A stretch of DNA of 64,000 nucleotides from Brachypterus glaber (GCA_958510825.1 OY294049.1:23574945-23638944); one strand, 5' to 3'. Numbered from the stretch's first letter, positions 1-11,170 are shown. Numbers and translations: made by a program. Notes: generated by a model not told the origin, from the sequence alone.

Positions 1-751
1 GCCAAGTTTGTCAAAAAAAAAAAAAAACGAAAAATAGAACTCGAAACTGAAAAATATGTCAAATCTAACGCAAAGTATATAAATAGTGCACTAATAAGGG
101 CAGTTACTAAATTATCAATTTCAATAAATTTAAATTAGAAAAAAAAGGAAGAATCATCAAAAAACAGCATTGCTTTAGGTAATTAAATCATTTTAGTAAA
201 TTTATAAATTTTAATTCTTATTTTTATTTTTTTTACCGATTTTTAATTAGAATTTACGAATATTTGCTTCTCTTACAAACAACTGACAAAAAAGTCGCAA
301 CTGATAAGATTTTTGTTTAGCTGTAGCTATAACTATAGCTTATCACGTGCGTTTGTTTACACCTACTTCATTTTGAAGTTGAATATACTATATACCCAAA
401 AGTTGACACAACAACGCTTTGTATTAATATTTATAGATTTTTCTATCAGTGTACAAAATATAAATTTGAAATGTTATTTTCATCGGTATTATCTTTATTC
501 AAGAGCACCGTGACAATCATAAATTCATAGAAATTACAATAACGAAAATATTTTATGCTTTTATGCTTTCTTAATTTTGTTATATTCTAGTTTAACAAGT
601 TTCGCCCTTCTATTAAAATTAATAATTTTATATGCAAAAATTAATTATGCATAAACATAAACCAACATAGGGGAGAGTTGCACAACATAATAATGGACTG
701 ACGTCTATTTATATTAGATAAAGAGAGAAGTTCTGCAGAAAAAGATAAAAG
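1..751. other. AT-rich sequence without recognised feature
   Basis: I see no coding signature, repeat or RNA gene here. The one 66-codon frame near 313-513 has the composition of random AT-rich sequence. Confidence 0.6.
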
Positions 752-1179
752 TATAATTATTATTAATTTGGCGGTTCTTGGGTGTTGGAAACGTACAAAA
801 AACAATATGGTTTGCCGACTAGTTTCGTTTATTTTATATAAACATCCTCAAGGCTGTGGAACAAAAAGAAAAATGTCTTAGGTACAAAACATAACTTTTT
901 TTTTATAAGTAATTTTTTGGGGTATTTTTACATTACATTAAATTTAAAACAAACTAGTGGTGTTCACAATCTGAAAAAAAACTAGGGGGGGGGGGTTAAT
1001 TGTTTTTCATTCTTGTAATATCATAAAGCAAGCAACATTTTTTTTGATATATTTTTAGGTTAGTTTTATTTTTTGACAAAGTTTTTTATGACTTACCGGT
1101 TAGCCGAAAACTCTAAAGAGGTTGTAAAGGGTACATGAGTGTACCATTTTTTGGTTTAAAGGGGTTTTATTTAGTTTTT

Positions 1180-1735
1180 TTAAAAATTCATAAATTTAGC
1201 ACATTTTTGTTTAAAGAGGGATCTGGTGGAACTGAGTTTTGTCAGGTTGGTATTGGTCGACGCGCGTTTTTTGAAACTTGATTCTAGGGTAGGTCTTGAT
1301 TTTTTTTTTTTTGATAATAAATTTTTGTAAATTTTTGGTAAATAGGTACAGTCTTGATGAAAGTTGAGATTATTGGGGGTTGACTGTATATGACTCATTT
1401 CGAGAAATAGGCGTTTTTCTTTGATTTTTTCGGTTTCTAGTATTTTTAAACTGTCTTTAATTATTTGATGGTTCATTTCGGTGGTGTGGGAGGAGAGGCC
1501 AGTAGACTTTGTTTTGTTTTCTATATCCCTGACGTGTTGTTGTAATCTTTGTCCTAATCTTTGTTTTGTTTGCCCCAAATAGTGTGATCCGCATTGGCGT
1601 AATTCTGTATACTAAATCGCATTGTTCTAGTATTGGGGTTTTGTCTTTAAGTTTTGTGAATAGTGATCTTGTGGTTTTTGTGTTATAAAAAGCTAATTTA
1701 ATGTTATGGTTCTTATTCACAAAACTTAAAGACAA
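1180..1735 (-). pseudogene. Penelope GIY-YIG endonuclease fragment, left copy, frameshifted
   Basis: This is the C-terminal part of a Penelope-like protein. It reads KTTRSLFTKLKDKTP, then the GIY-YIG-type core with VYRIT and, after the break, GQTKQRLGQRLQQH, then a segment ending KRLFLEMSHIQ. In the family the GIY-YIG domain nicks target DNA for target-primed reverse transcription; the reverse-transcriptase domain upstream is absent here. Compared with the right copy, two bases (AA on the plus strand, near 1598) are missing, which splits the frame inside the CQCG segment. Downstream the frame is longer than in the right copy because its homopolymer has 13 T (1300-1312) rather than 12, and it ends in KCAKFMNF. 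It reaches about 25 codons further towards the 5' end than the right copy. Not functional as it stands. Confidence 0.8.
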
Positions 1736-2093
1736 AACCCCAATACTAGAACAATGCGATTTAGTATACAGAATTACTTGCCAATGCGGATCACACTATT
1801 TGGGGCAAACAAAACAAAGATTAGGACAAAGATTACAACAACACGTCAGGGATATAGAAAACAAAACAAAGTCTACTGGCCTCTCCTCCCACACCACCGA
1901 AATGAACCATCAAATAATTAAAGACAGTTTAAAAATACTAGAAACCGAAAAAATCAAAGAAAAACGCCTATTTCTCGAAATGAGTCATATACAGTCAACC
2001 CCCAATAATCTCAACTTTCATCAAGACTGTACCTATTTACCAAAAATTTACAAAAATTTATTATCAAAAAAAAAAAATCAAGACCCACCCTAG
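1713..2093 (+). pseudogene. Penelope GIY-YIG endonuclease fragment, right copy
   Basis: This is a 5'-truncated copy of the Penelope C-terminus on the plus strand. The frame is open from the inversion junction and contains LFTKLKDKTPILEQ, then VYRITCQCGSHYLGQT with the Y...YxGQT pattern of GIY-YIG nucleases, R and H residues of the following helix (LGQRLQQH), and a basic tail. It lacks the reverse-transcriptase part and any natural start; the first ATG (1701) belongs to the fused opposite arm. The frame ends early in a 12-A run (2066-2077), whereas the left copy, with 13, reads about 38 codons further. The GIY-YIG core itself is uninterrupted. Confidence in the family is high; whether it is expressed cannot be judged. 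Confidence 0.8.
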
Positions 2094-2655
2094 AATCAAG
2101 TTTCAAAAAACGCGCGTCGACCAATACCAACCTGACAAAACTCAGTTCCACCAGATCCCTCTTTAAACAAAAATGTGCTAAATTTATGAATTTTTAAAAA
2201 AACTAAATAAAACCCCTTTAAACCAAAAAATGGTACACTCATGTACCCTTTACAACCTCTTTAGAGTTTTCGGCTAACCGGTAAGTCATAAAAAACTTTG
2301 TCAAAAAATAAAACTAACCTAAAAATATATCAAAAAAAAATGTTGCTTGCCTTATGATATTACAAGAATGAAAAACAATTAACCCCCCCCCCTAGTTTTT
2401 TTCAGATTGTGAACACCACTAGTTTGTTTTAAATTTAATGTAATGTAAAAATACCCCAAAAAATTACTTATAAAAAAAAAAGTTATGTTTTGTACCTAAG
2501 ACATTTTTCTTTTTGTTCCACAGCCTTGAGGATGTTTATATAAAATAAACGAAACTAGTCGGCAAACCATATTGTTTTTTGTACGTTTCCAACACCCAAG
2601 AACCGCCAAATTAATAAAAAAATAGGAACGAGATAACTCAAATATAATTATTATT

Positions 2656-3671
2656 GTTTTAAAATAAAATTATGCATATTTTAGGTAAAAATTACATTTT
2701 AGATTATATTTTAAATAACATTAAGGAAAGATATTTATTATATATCATGTATATCATGGTCGAGTATCTGGAATCTGAAACTCAATTTTCCAACCCTTCT
2801 CAGGGGTAGTTTTTGGACCCGGGGGTGAACTCTAGGGGTGTCGAAATTTTTTTGACCTCCAATTCGGCTTCAATTCGAACTCAATTTTTCACCCCTTTTA
2901 AGGGTAGTTTTTGGGTCCGGGGGCGAATTCCAGACGTCTAGGGTCTTTTCTGACCCCGGATTCAGATTCAGCGTCGAAAAATGCATAAGAATATCATGGT
3001 CTGTCTCAAGGGTCTTGACCTTTTTTTTTGTGGGGTTGTGTAATAAATACCCCGTTGTGTGTAAAGATTTTGTACTTATTTTTGTGTTTAATAAGCTGTT
3101 TTATGTATTCTTTAATAATTTTGCATATAATGCACATTTTTTTTTGCACTTTTTTAAAATCCAAATATAATATTATTGGGGAATTTGTCATATCAAGTAA
3201 GGTACCTCATACTGTAATGAATTTTTCTTTTTAACTAAAGTTTATCACGTTTAACTAAACCAAAAAATAGTAATATAATAATCTATAAAGTTGGAAGTAG
3301 TCACTGTTTATTTTTTATAAATGCTAAAAAATATATAACTTAAATTTATCATATATGTGATGTTATTTTATAAAAATAAATCATGAATAAATAAAAAAAT
3401 AAATGCATTTATAACTGTTTTGTCATAAAATTTAGGCCGATAAATTGAAGTTTTTGATAAGTGACATAGGTGAAGTTAGCTACAAGAGCCTTCCCGACCA
3501 AGGGAGGGAAATAAGGTGTTTATACTTTTTTGGGAAGTTGCAGTTAATAATAATTTATTTTCCAACTTTTATCGTTTTGAATAAAAGCGATTTTTATATT
3601 TTATAGAGCAAGGCGCTTAGGGTTATAGCTAAAATTGGTATTTTGAAAAGCTCTAAAAACTATTTTTAGCT
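2656..3671. other. Non-coding; two imperfect 99-bp GC-rich units at 2781-2985
   Basis: Most of this stretch is featureless AT-rich DNA. At 2781 and 2880 two imperfect tandem units begin with CTCAATTTT and share GGGTAGTTTTTGG followed by a G-run and GAA(C/T)TC. They resemble in style the GC-rich units at 30500, 40400 and 57600 but are not clearly the same family. Short ORFs on both strands around 3006-3234 look like chance. Confidence 0.45.
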
Positions 3672-4833
3672 CTGGAGCCCAATACTTGAAATCTTATGAA
3701 TTAATTCTCTCGAGAAAATATTCTCTAGATAAAATTCTCACGAGAATCAAAATATTATGAGAATCTCTATTCTTGAACATAGTAGGAATCAAATTCCGAT
3801 GAGAAATTCACAATTCTCCATAAGAGACGTACGACGAAGCCTAAGTTCGTTTGATATTTATAATAACCAATCAGATCATTGGATTCAATTAATAATTTCT
3901 TCTTCTTCTTACTGCTTGGCTTTTGTCGCTAGACTAATTAGCCAGTAACATCAATTAATAATTTCATATATTATTATTTTGGCAACACTGAGTGTTTATA
4001 TTTTGACATGTGTTTGGTTTTGTTTGTTTTGAGTTATATTTATAAAAACCAAAAGATAGCAATTTGTATGTATTTACGTCGATTTGCAATCGATTACTCC
4101 AATTATTCCTGGGATCCTGTATTTTTCAAAAAATTGTATTCTATTTCGTTGAAGTTCAGCCAAAGTACTGGAGAAGTGAATCCATGTTTTAAATATTGCT
4201 GGGTTGTTCAAAGCTTCAACCACCTCTTGTATACTTCTACTTACTGCAGCTTGGCTTACACCAGAGCAATAGACAGAGCTTTCCACAGAGGTTTGGTAAC
4301 TTCCAGTCGCAAAAAAAAAACTTAAAGCTATTACCATCTTTGTTGATTTTTTAACTGAAGATTCCCTAGTGGGTTCGATTAAATAATCGTCCAAAATATA
4401 TATTAGATACCTCACCAGAACCTTAGTTAATCTAATGTTTTTAATAAAAAGGTGGTTACTTTGATCCCTAATAAAATTTTATCTTTCATTCTGCATGGCA
4501 GCCTCAGCATCTGCTTGATTTTGTAAAACCATTAGTTGTAAGTGTATATTGTCCATAATTAGATATTTCTCCAAAAGAACAAAAAAAAAAGTATAAAAAT
4601 CAACCACACGTGTCAAAATTTTGGGATTATAACCTACAATGTAAAGATTCCGAAGAGAATTCCCAAATACACCATCCAAAACCCTTAGGTATATTTTCCT
4701 ACAATATCAAGAGAAATTTTTCCTATAAATTATTTCAAGAATACAAAAATTAAAAATTGAGAGAAAATTACGTCATTTGACAGTCGAATTCTCATGAGAA
4801 TCAATTCCCATGATTTCAAGTATTGGGTTCCTG
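3672..4833 (-). mobile_element. PIF/Harbinger element, internally deleted, TSD CTG
   Basis: Terminal inverted repeats of about 45 bp start at 3675 (GAGCCCAATACTTGAAATC) and end at 4830 (reverse complement GAACCCAATACTTGAAATC); both continue with ATTCTC.CGAGAAT-type palindromes. The 3-bp repeat CTG sits on each side (3672-3674 and 4831-4833), the CWG-type target duplication known for PIF/Harbinger. The 1156-bp element carries only the N-terminal half of a HARBI1-like transposase on the minus strand, so it would need a transposase supplied in trans. TIRs, TSD and protein agree, which makes the assignment firm. Confidence 0.88.
4074..4556 (-). pseudogene. HARBI1-like Harbinger transposase, N-terminal half, one stop
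   Basis: One minus-strand frame reads MDNIHLQLMVLQNQADAEAA, a stop (TAA at 4479-4481), then IRDQSNHLFIKNIRLTK, FFFATGSYQ, CSGVSQAAVSRSIQEVVEAL, WIHFSS, IQFFEKYRIPGIIGVIDCKS. This follows HARBI1-type nucleases: the RLTK...V.YL helix, the ATGS(F/Y)Q motif, the GVSQ.(A/T)VSR helix-turn-helix and the GIPG.IG.IDC segment carrying the first catalytic Asp of the DDE triad. The frame stops two residues after that Asp (stop at about 4074), so the second Asp and the Glu are missing, along with the Myb-like partner ORF of autonomous Harbingers. A relic inside a deleted element. Confidence 0.85.
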
Positions 4834-5957
4834 GAAGAGATAATATCGGGCAACTCTCTCCTAATTCAAAATAAAATTAAGTTTTCATGTAGATATTTCC
4901 TTACTTTATCATAACGGTAGAATTGTTTACAGTTTTGATTTGTTCAAACTTGGTACACTTATAAAGACATTTGTTCCGTTTAATTGTGACATTTACATTA
5001 TAAATTTAACTCATTGTAGTCTTCAATTATTAAAACACTAAATAAATTGATAACGTTTCGTCTTTTGTTATGAGCAGGGCCAGATTTACTAGTCAATAGA
5101 TAGTATGTCAAATTTTCTACCAGGGTGGTATAGTTCTAAGTACCTTTTTTTTAGTAGTCAAAATTTTCGGGCAGGGTAAAGCTTTTTATTCATTAAAATT
5201 TGGTATGATACAAACTGCACACAGCATAGGCAGGGGTGCGTAATTTTAGCTAAGATATGCTTATTTTTTAAATGCATTATCTTTCGTAATTTAATAATAT
5301 TATTTATTGTAGAACTTTACAGTTTACAATAACAATCTCATCATTATAAAATGTTTACACATTTGAACGCTTAAAATGTAAAAAAAAAAACATACACGGT
5401 GTATTTGAAATAGAGTCCGAAAGTTTAAGGAATAATTCTACTTCATTAAATATGAAAAAATGTTCCTATAAACATAGGTCTAAAAATGCGTCGTAAGAGA
5501 GCTACGCCCCTTTGAAAGGGGCTAAAAAATTCGGTTTTAATTTAATAACTCAGGAACCCTTTGAGATATAGTAACGAGGTTTTGCACGTGAACTAAGCTT
5601 AATAAGGTTCATCTTTGTTTGTTATTTTCATGGAACTTTTTTCCATATTTTATGATTTAGAATTACCCCTTAAATTTTCTGACCCTATTTTAAATAAACT
5701 GTTTATAAATAAATAAAATTGAACCGATTTTTTGTAATTTTTACATTTAAATTAATAAATATCATAAACAAAAAGTATTTGAAAAAATAATCTTAGCTTA
5801 AAGTTTGACTAAAGGTTTGTTCCGGGGCACCATGGGTTTATACTCAAAAATTCACACTCACTCAAACAGAACCCAGTTTGCAAAAAAAAAGAACTTTTGA
5901 GATTGCGTTATAATTTTCCTAATTGAAACCCCATAGCCCTATTTAAACAAAGATAAA
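4834..5957. other. Non-coding; diverged MITE-interior fragment at 5395-5720
   Basis: No gene. The part at 5395-5720 (CCTTTGAGATATAGTAACGAGGTTTTGCACGTGAA core, written here in pieces: AACCCTTTGAGATATAG, then TTTTGCACGTGAAC) recurs in diverged form at 45600-45830 and 53105-53400, and resembles the interior of the TA element at 29285-29880 (AATATGAAAAAA.GTT.CTATAAA). It is probably the remains of such elements. Confidence 0.45.
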
Positions 5958-6975
5958 ACTGCTCTACAAAAAAGATATTTGAAGCGCTGATTTCGGAACC
6001 TTTTTACGTTTTTCTCGATCAGCTCGATTTTTTTTAAGATACAGTGTTTTTTTTGCCTATAGTTAGTAGTAAAAAATTAAGGTCTATTTAATTTTTTCTT
6101 TTGCCGTGGATTGGTTATCTATTAAGGGGGCTCTAAGTCAAAAAATTCGGATTTTAAATATCTTTATTCGTTTGTTTTTTTATAGGCTTCTAAATTCAAA
6201 AAATGAGATTTTTTCGAAAATTTTCCATATATTTTGAATTTTTTTTTATAAATACTAAAGATAAGACTCTAATTTTTATGCACAATACTAACAAATAATA
6301 TGTGCGGTTTATAAAAATAAAAAAATTTAAGATTTAATCCAGTGACCGAGATTTATTAAAGTATTTTATTTATTTTTAGATGAGCAATACAATAAATTAA
6401 GTTTATTATAAAAAAAAACAAAACGAAAAAAAAACTTTTATTCTTGCTTTAAACATTAAAATAACATTAATTAAAGATTAAATCTGTAGCTTGGCTCTAA
6501 AAGGGCCAATGTCACTTTTTCCGTATTTTGAGTTATACGAACTAATTTTTTTCAGGTCCATATAACCTAAAAAAGCCAATGTCAGTGCTTGTGAGATAAA
6601 TGTAGGCTTTAATCGATAAGGGCCGATATGTTTTCAATAAATATTTCTGTTAAACTGCTAAAAAGGCCAATGTATGACAGAGTATCCGTTCAAAATTTTT
6701 GACATTGGGCCTTTTATAACCAGCCACAGAAATAATCTTTAGTATTTATATAAAATTTTCAAAAAAATATAGCGAAAAAGTTCGAAAATATCTCATTTTT
6801 TGAATTTAGAAGCCTATAAAAAACAAGCGATTAAAGATTATTTAAATTCGCTTTTTTGGCTTTTTTACAAGTCCACTGCAAGAAAAAAATTAGTTAGACC
6901 TTAACAATAACAATATTTTCGAGAAAATCGAAGCACTGTTCTGAAATCAGCACATCAAGTAGATCTAAAACCAAC
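5958..6975. mobile_element. Foldback element with long imperfect inverted arms
   Basis: The left arm, about 5958-6270, is matched in inverted orientation by about 6730-6975. Shared blocks are GCGCTGATTTCGGAAC / GTGCTGATTTCAGAAC, TTAAGGTCTA, and AGGCTTCTAAATTCAAAAAATG. The loop holds a cluster of GGCCAATGT motifs. No target duplication could be fixed and no coding frame is present, so the superfamily is unknown. Confidence 0.6.
6490..6720. repeat. Cluster of AAAAGGGCCAATGTCA-like motifs
   Basis: Three direct copies (AAAAGGGCCAATGTCA near 6499, AAAAAGCCAATGTCA near 6572, AAAAGGCCAATGTATGACA near 6660) and one inverted copy (TGACATTGGGCCTTTT near 6701) occur within 230 bp in the loop of the foldback element. 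They contain a CCAAT core, but any protein binding is conjecture. Confidence 0.55.
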
Positions 6976-7033
6976 TAAAATGAAGTAGAAGGATACCAAT
7001 TCTACTTTAAAGTGTATACTAAACGAATGGATA

Positions 7034-7770
7034 ACCTGTATATTTGGTCCAGTCAAATAACGAGGAATTCCTATGTTAAAATTGCAACAAATGCACACGG
7101 GCTGATGTTTTAAGGGGTTGTAGTGGATGGTTACAGAACACTCCTGTTAGTTTTTCATCGAGTGATTTGAGTAAGAGGTGTCCGCTATCTTGAATTTTAG
7201 GGGTGAGTGCGGTTGTCTCGCTAAATATGCATCTAACGATACTGGGGGTCAAGTTTTTTTTTTATTTTTAAGTAAACTTGTTAATCGGAGGATAAAAGTA
7301 ATTATGAGCAAACTTGTAGCTCTTGAAATTCTCTGTAAGTTTAATATATAATGATTTTAATTTGGTACGGTTTCAGTGGGCGCTGAAAGTCGAGTTGCGC
7401 CCTCTGTAACCGTACAAAATAGCTATGAAAGATATAAAACTTATAGAGAATTTCAAGAGCTACAAGCTTGCTCATAACCATTTTATCCTCCGATGAATAA
7501 TTTGGGTGAAAAATAGAAAAAACCATTAAATGGTAAATTTTTTACCTCCAACATGGCCATTTTTGAATATAACTCGATTGGTATTAATACATTAAAAAAG
7601 TAATTTAACAAAAATTGATGGAAATTCGCTCCTTAACAAAATTCACACCTTACGCAAATCACCCGCAGAAAAAATAAGATGATTATTATGTTACCATCCA
7701 CTACTACCCTTTAAAAATTCAGCCCGTGTGCATTTATTTCAACTTACATTTATTATTTGACTGGACTAAG
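7034..7770. mobile_element. Fully palindromic foldback element
   Basis: Ends are GGTCCAGTCAAATAA (about 7034) and its inverse TTATTTGACTGGACT (about 7770). Inward the arms share GCACACGGGCTGA and TAGTGGATGGT, then ATGAGCAAACTTGTAGC / inverse near 7300 and 7460, converging on GTACGGTTTCAGTGGGCGC at the centre (7368-7420). The whole 737 bp therefore folds on itself with almost no loop. No protein or clear target duplication was seen. Confidence 0.7.
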
Positions 7771-8008
7771 TGTTCTCTTTCATAAGGAGATAGTAAATAA
7801 AGGGAATACCGCAAAAAGTGACGGTCCTGAAACCTGCCTAAATATTTGTTCAGTAAAATGCACCCCGCCGGCAAATAAAAGGATTCCTTTAAGTTTAGAA
7901 CTCTCTTTGCTCTGGAAAACAAGGGCGGTACAATCGCGAAAAATTAGTATTTTTTTAGACCAAAGGGTTCAAGAAGTAATTGTGTTTTTATTAGACTGAT
8001 TCTAAAAG
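7771..8008. other. No recognisable feature
   Basis: The 80-codon frame at 7757-7999 starts inside the arm of the foldback element and shows no recognisable protein pattern; treated as chance. Confidence 0.5.
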
Positions 8009-9510
8009 CGACACTTTTTGTTGATGTTTTACGGGCGAAAAGTTAAACTTTGTGGCCCTAGGATCAAAAAGTTTTTTTGGCTCTCTAACTAAAACTTGTT
8101 ATTTTTAAGCCTTTTAAAGGTTATACTTTACCTTTACTAAAATATTTATAAATAAATATGACCTTTTGGTTAGTTTTGGTCTTGAACTATATGTTCCTTT
8201 TTACTAGATACAGTTATAATAATCAATTCATACAAAATAATAATTTCTTCTACAACATAACCTCAAAATATATGTTAATCGATTATTCTGTATCCATGAA
8301 CTAAAATAAATTAGAAACATAAAATTTCAACTGTAAAATCAATTTCAATATTTATAATATATATATATAGAACGGTTTTAGAAGTATTAATATTTTCATA
8401 ACAAACAAATTTAACAGAAAGTAATGAAAACACCAAGCTAATTTGAAAATGAAAATAAGACAATGAAAAGAAATATTTTTTGCAATTTAAAATTAAGTAT
8501 ATTTTAATAATTTATTATAATAAGTAACAATTGAATAAAAAATATTGTATAAAACACGGGCGAAAAGTTAAATTTTGATTTCGTAGGTTTATTACCCTCG
8601 GGCCGGCCCCATCGGCCATTATTTCTCATCGTTTGATATGCAAAGAGATGATTTTCCCAAAAACATTGTTAAACTCCTTAGTCAAAGTTCTCGGTTGGTT
8701 TGGTTTGGACACTTTTTGTTGATGTTTTAAGGGCGAAAAATTGAACTTTGTGACCCTAGGACCAAAAAGTTTTTTTGACTCGCTAGCTAACTAAAACTTG
8801 TTATTTTTAAGCTTTTTAAAGGATATGCTTTACCTTTACTGAAATATTTATAAATAAATATGACCTTTTGGTCACTTTTGGTCACTTTTGGTCTTGAACT
8901 ATATGTTCTTTTTTACCAGATACAGGTATTATAATCAATTCATACAAAATAATAATTTCTTTTATAATATAACCTCAAAATATACGTTAACCGATTATTT
9001 TGTATTCATGCACTAAAATAAATTAGAAACATAAAATTTCAATTGTAAAATCAATTTCAATATTTATAATATACATAGAACGGTTTTAGAAGTATTATTA
9101 TTTTCATAACAAGTTCATTTACAGAATTTAATGAAAACACCAAGCTAATTTGAAAATGAAAATAAGAAAATTAAAAGGAATATTTTTTCAATTTAAATTT
9201 AAGTATATTTTAATAATTTATTATAATTAGTAACAATCGAATCAAAAATATTGTATAATACACAGACAAAAAGTTAAATTTTGATTTCGTAGGTTTATTA
9301 CCCTCGGGCCGGCTTCTAAAAACTACTCAATCGAAAAATTTTACTTTTTGCCCTTTTATTATAAATAACTTTTATTATATTATTATTTTACTTTCTCTTA
9401 GAAAAGTCTGGCGTTAGTATTTTTTTAATTTCTCGTCGTTTCATAGGCAAAGAGATTATTTTCCCAAAAACATTGTTAAATTTCTTAGCCAAAGTTCTCG
9501 GTTGGTTACT
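8009..9510 (+). repeat. Direct tandem duplication, unit about 700-800 bp
   Basis: Copy 1 (8009-8702) and copy 2 (8709-9508) both run from ACACTTTTTGTTGATGTTTT through GGCCCTAGGA / GACCCTAGGA and a long AT-rich block to TTACCCTCGGGCCGGC, and end in TTTTCCCAAAAACATTG...AGTTCTCGGTTGGTT. The offset is 698 bp at the start and about 706 bp further in. Copy 2 carries roughly 100 extra bases after the GGGCCGGC box (9316-9430). No coding capacity. Confidence 0.85.
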
Positions 9511-10246
9511 GTTAATGTGACATTGTTTTTTATGGAAAAGATTAAAGACAATAGAATCTGGTAAAAATTGTTATTTGTTAGTTGGTAACTATGTTTTGGC
9601 ATTAGATGTCACAAATTGCATGTGCGAACACTTTCAAAGGAAATTTTTATTAAATTAAAAGTCAGAAGAAAATGGTTTCCATTTATTTAAAACTCCACTT
9701 GGTCATAAAAGAATGAAGAAAGATTATGATTAATACCAACATGAGAACAAAAAAAGTTCAAAAATATGCAAGGTAAAAACAAACAAGTATGTATGACAAA
9801 CAAATCTATTTTTGCATACGACACTGTAAAAATATGTCATGTTTAATAAGCTTACAAATATAACTTGAAAAATTTATAACTACATTATAGTGCACTAGTA
9901 AAAACTTACCATATATAAGTTGTAATTTTTACAGTATATTCATGGCTATTTCAAAAATTTACCCTAAATATTGTGTAAAATAATATTTACAGAATATATA
10001 TTGTAATATTTTACAGAATATATACGGTAAAATGTTAATTTTACAATATATACTGTAAAATGTTATTAGTCAAGCATGCGCATTTGGCCCATACGTCAAG
10101 AATTCATGTTTTACATATATGTCAAACAAGTTTCCACGAGTTACTTTTAAGTAATTTAGAAGTTTTGATCGATAATATATAAGGTGTTTCTTAGTTTTTT
10201 TTTTAAATTTATTTTTAATTTTTTTTGATAATATTTATCTAATTAT
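9511..10246. other. Non-coding; cluster of (T)TTACAGTATATA motifs at 9880-10070
   Basis: About eight related words alternate on both strands (TTTACAGTATATTCA, TATTTACAGAATATATA, TTTTACAGAATATATACGG, ACAATATATACTGTAAAAT). The arrangement is quasi-palindromic. No gene found. Confidence 0.5.
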
Positions 10247-10490
10247 TGATTGTATTAATTGGTAATAATTAATTAATTATAATTAATTATAATTAATTAT
10301 AATTAATTTTAATTAATTATATTTAATAAATAAAAAGTTATTTAAAGCTATTTTCTTGGGTTTAATTAGTAAAAATTGCATAAAGAACTGAAACATCTAA
10401 AGTGACAGAAATCAATTTTTTATAAAATTTACTCCTACTAGAACAGACAAAATTATTATTGCTATAGTCGAAGAAAATTGATTTCACAGT
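10247..10490 (+). repeat. Dispersed repeat, copy 1 (copy 2 at 42785-42960)
   Basis: Shares ATTGTATTAATTGGTAATAA, TTATTTAAAGCTATTTTCTTGGG, AACATCTAAAGTGACAGAAATC and GAAGAAAATTGATTTCACAG with 42785-42960. Copy 1 contains an expanded TAATTAATTA run and about 50 bp that copy 2 lacks. Confidence 0.85.
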
Positions 10491-10803
10491 CTAAAGCTAG
10501 TAGTGAAAAAAAAATTAAGGATTTTATTTTAACTATCCTTAAAAAAAAAGAAGAGTATTATATTACCCGGACTACTCTCATTTTCTAGATCAACTGCGAA
10601 TTGCAGTTATTTATACTTGCAAAGAGAATGAATAAGTTAGTGGAAGCGGAAGCAAAATAAACTGTCAGCGACAGTGTTATTTAAGACCGACTATGTATTT
10701 TTGATACGGCAAATTTAAAAACATTTACCTTCTACTAAACCATTTATTTCATCAATTTAACGTTTTTTACGGGTGGAAACACCCGTTATTAAAATCGACC
10801 GTA

Positions 10804-10938
10804 ATAGTATATTATGCACCTAGTATGCGAACTAAGTCTTTAGTGTTTGAGACTGAAGCTTTTTTGCTGAGACGGAGTCGAGGCAAAAAATCAGCCGAGA
10901 ACACTTAAGACAGTTCGCATACGTGGTGCATATACTAT
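10804..10938. mobile_element. 135-bp hairpin MITE
   Basis: ATAGTATATTATGCACCTAGTATGCGAACT at the left is matched by the inverse AGTTCGCATACGTGGTGCATATACTAT at the right (each cited here only as end words: ATAGTATATTATGCAC and GTGCATATACTAT), with AGTGTTTGAGAC / GAGAACACTT inside. The termini ATAGTATATTA resemble those of the hairpin at 25099-25232, suggesting one family. Confidence 0.7.
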
Positions 10939-11170
10939 TGTTTATACTTCCTATAGCTAGTAAATCCAAATATCAGTTAAAAATTAAGTTTAAAAATTAT
11001 TTTGACATAGCTGTCAGTTTGAGACATAACTTGAAAAAAGTTGTAGTTGTCTTAAATTTTTTTCATTATTGAGCGTCGTTAATAAACAATGCTTAACAAC
11101 GGTCAATAATAAATGAGTTCACTGATTTCATTGGTTGCCAAGGTAAACAAGCCTTGACAACGGTGCTACA
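10939..11170. other. Flank 5' of the retrotransposon; no feature
   Basis: Non-coding. It has direct AACAACGGT / GACAACGGTG words but no promoter or target-duplication partner that I could fix. Confidence 0.4.

Larger units (their letters stand above)
752..2655. mobile_element. Penelope-like element, inverted (5'-to-5') dimer with 13-bp TSD
   Basis: About 765-1712 is the reverse complement of about 1713-2612, with a handful of differences. Both arms encode the C-terminal GIY-YIG part of a Penelope-like retroelement followed by the same 3' UTR, including a C8-9 run and the terminal GCCAAATT. The truncated 5' ends abut near 1712, so transcription would run outward in both directions. TATAATTATTATT occurs immediately left (752-764) and again right (2643-2655), so the dimer was probably inserted as one unit. 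About 30 bp (2613-2642) on the right is not mirrored on the left. A third 3' end of the same family lies at 54284-54550. Inverted and tandem partial copies are known for Penelope-like elements; the assignment rests on the protein motifs. Confidence 0.85.
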
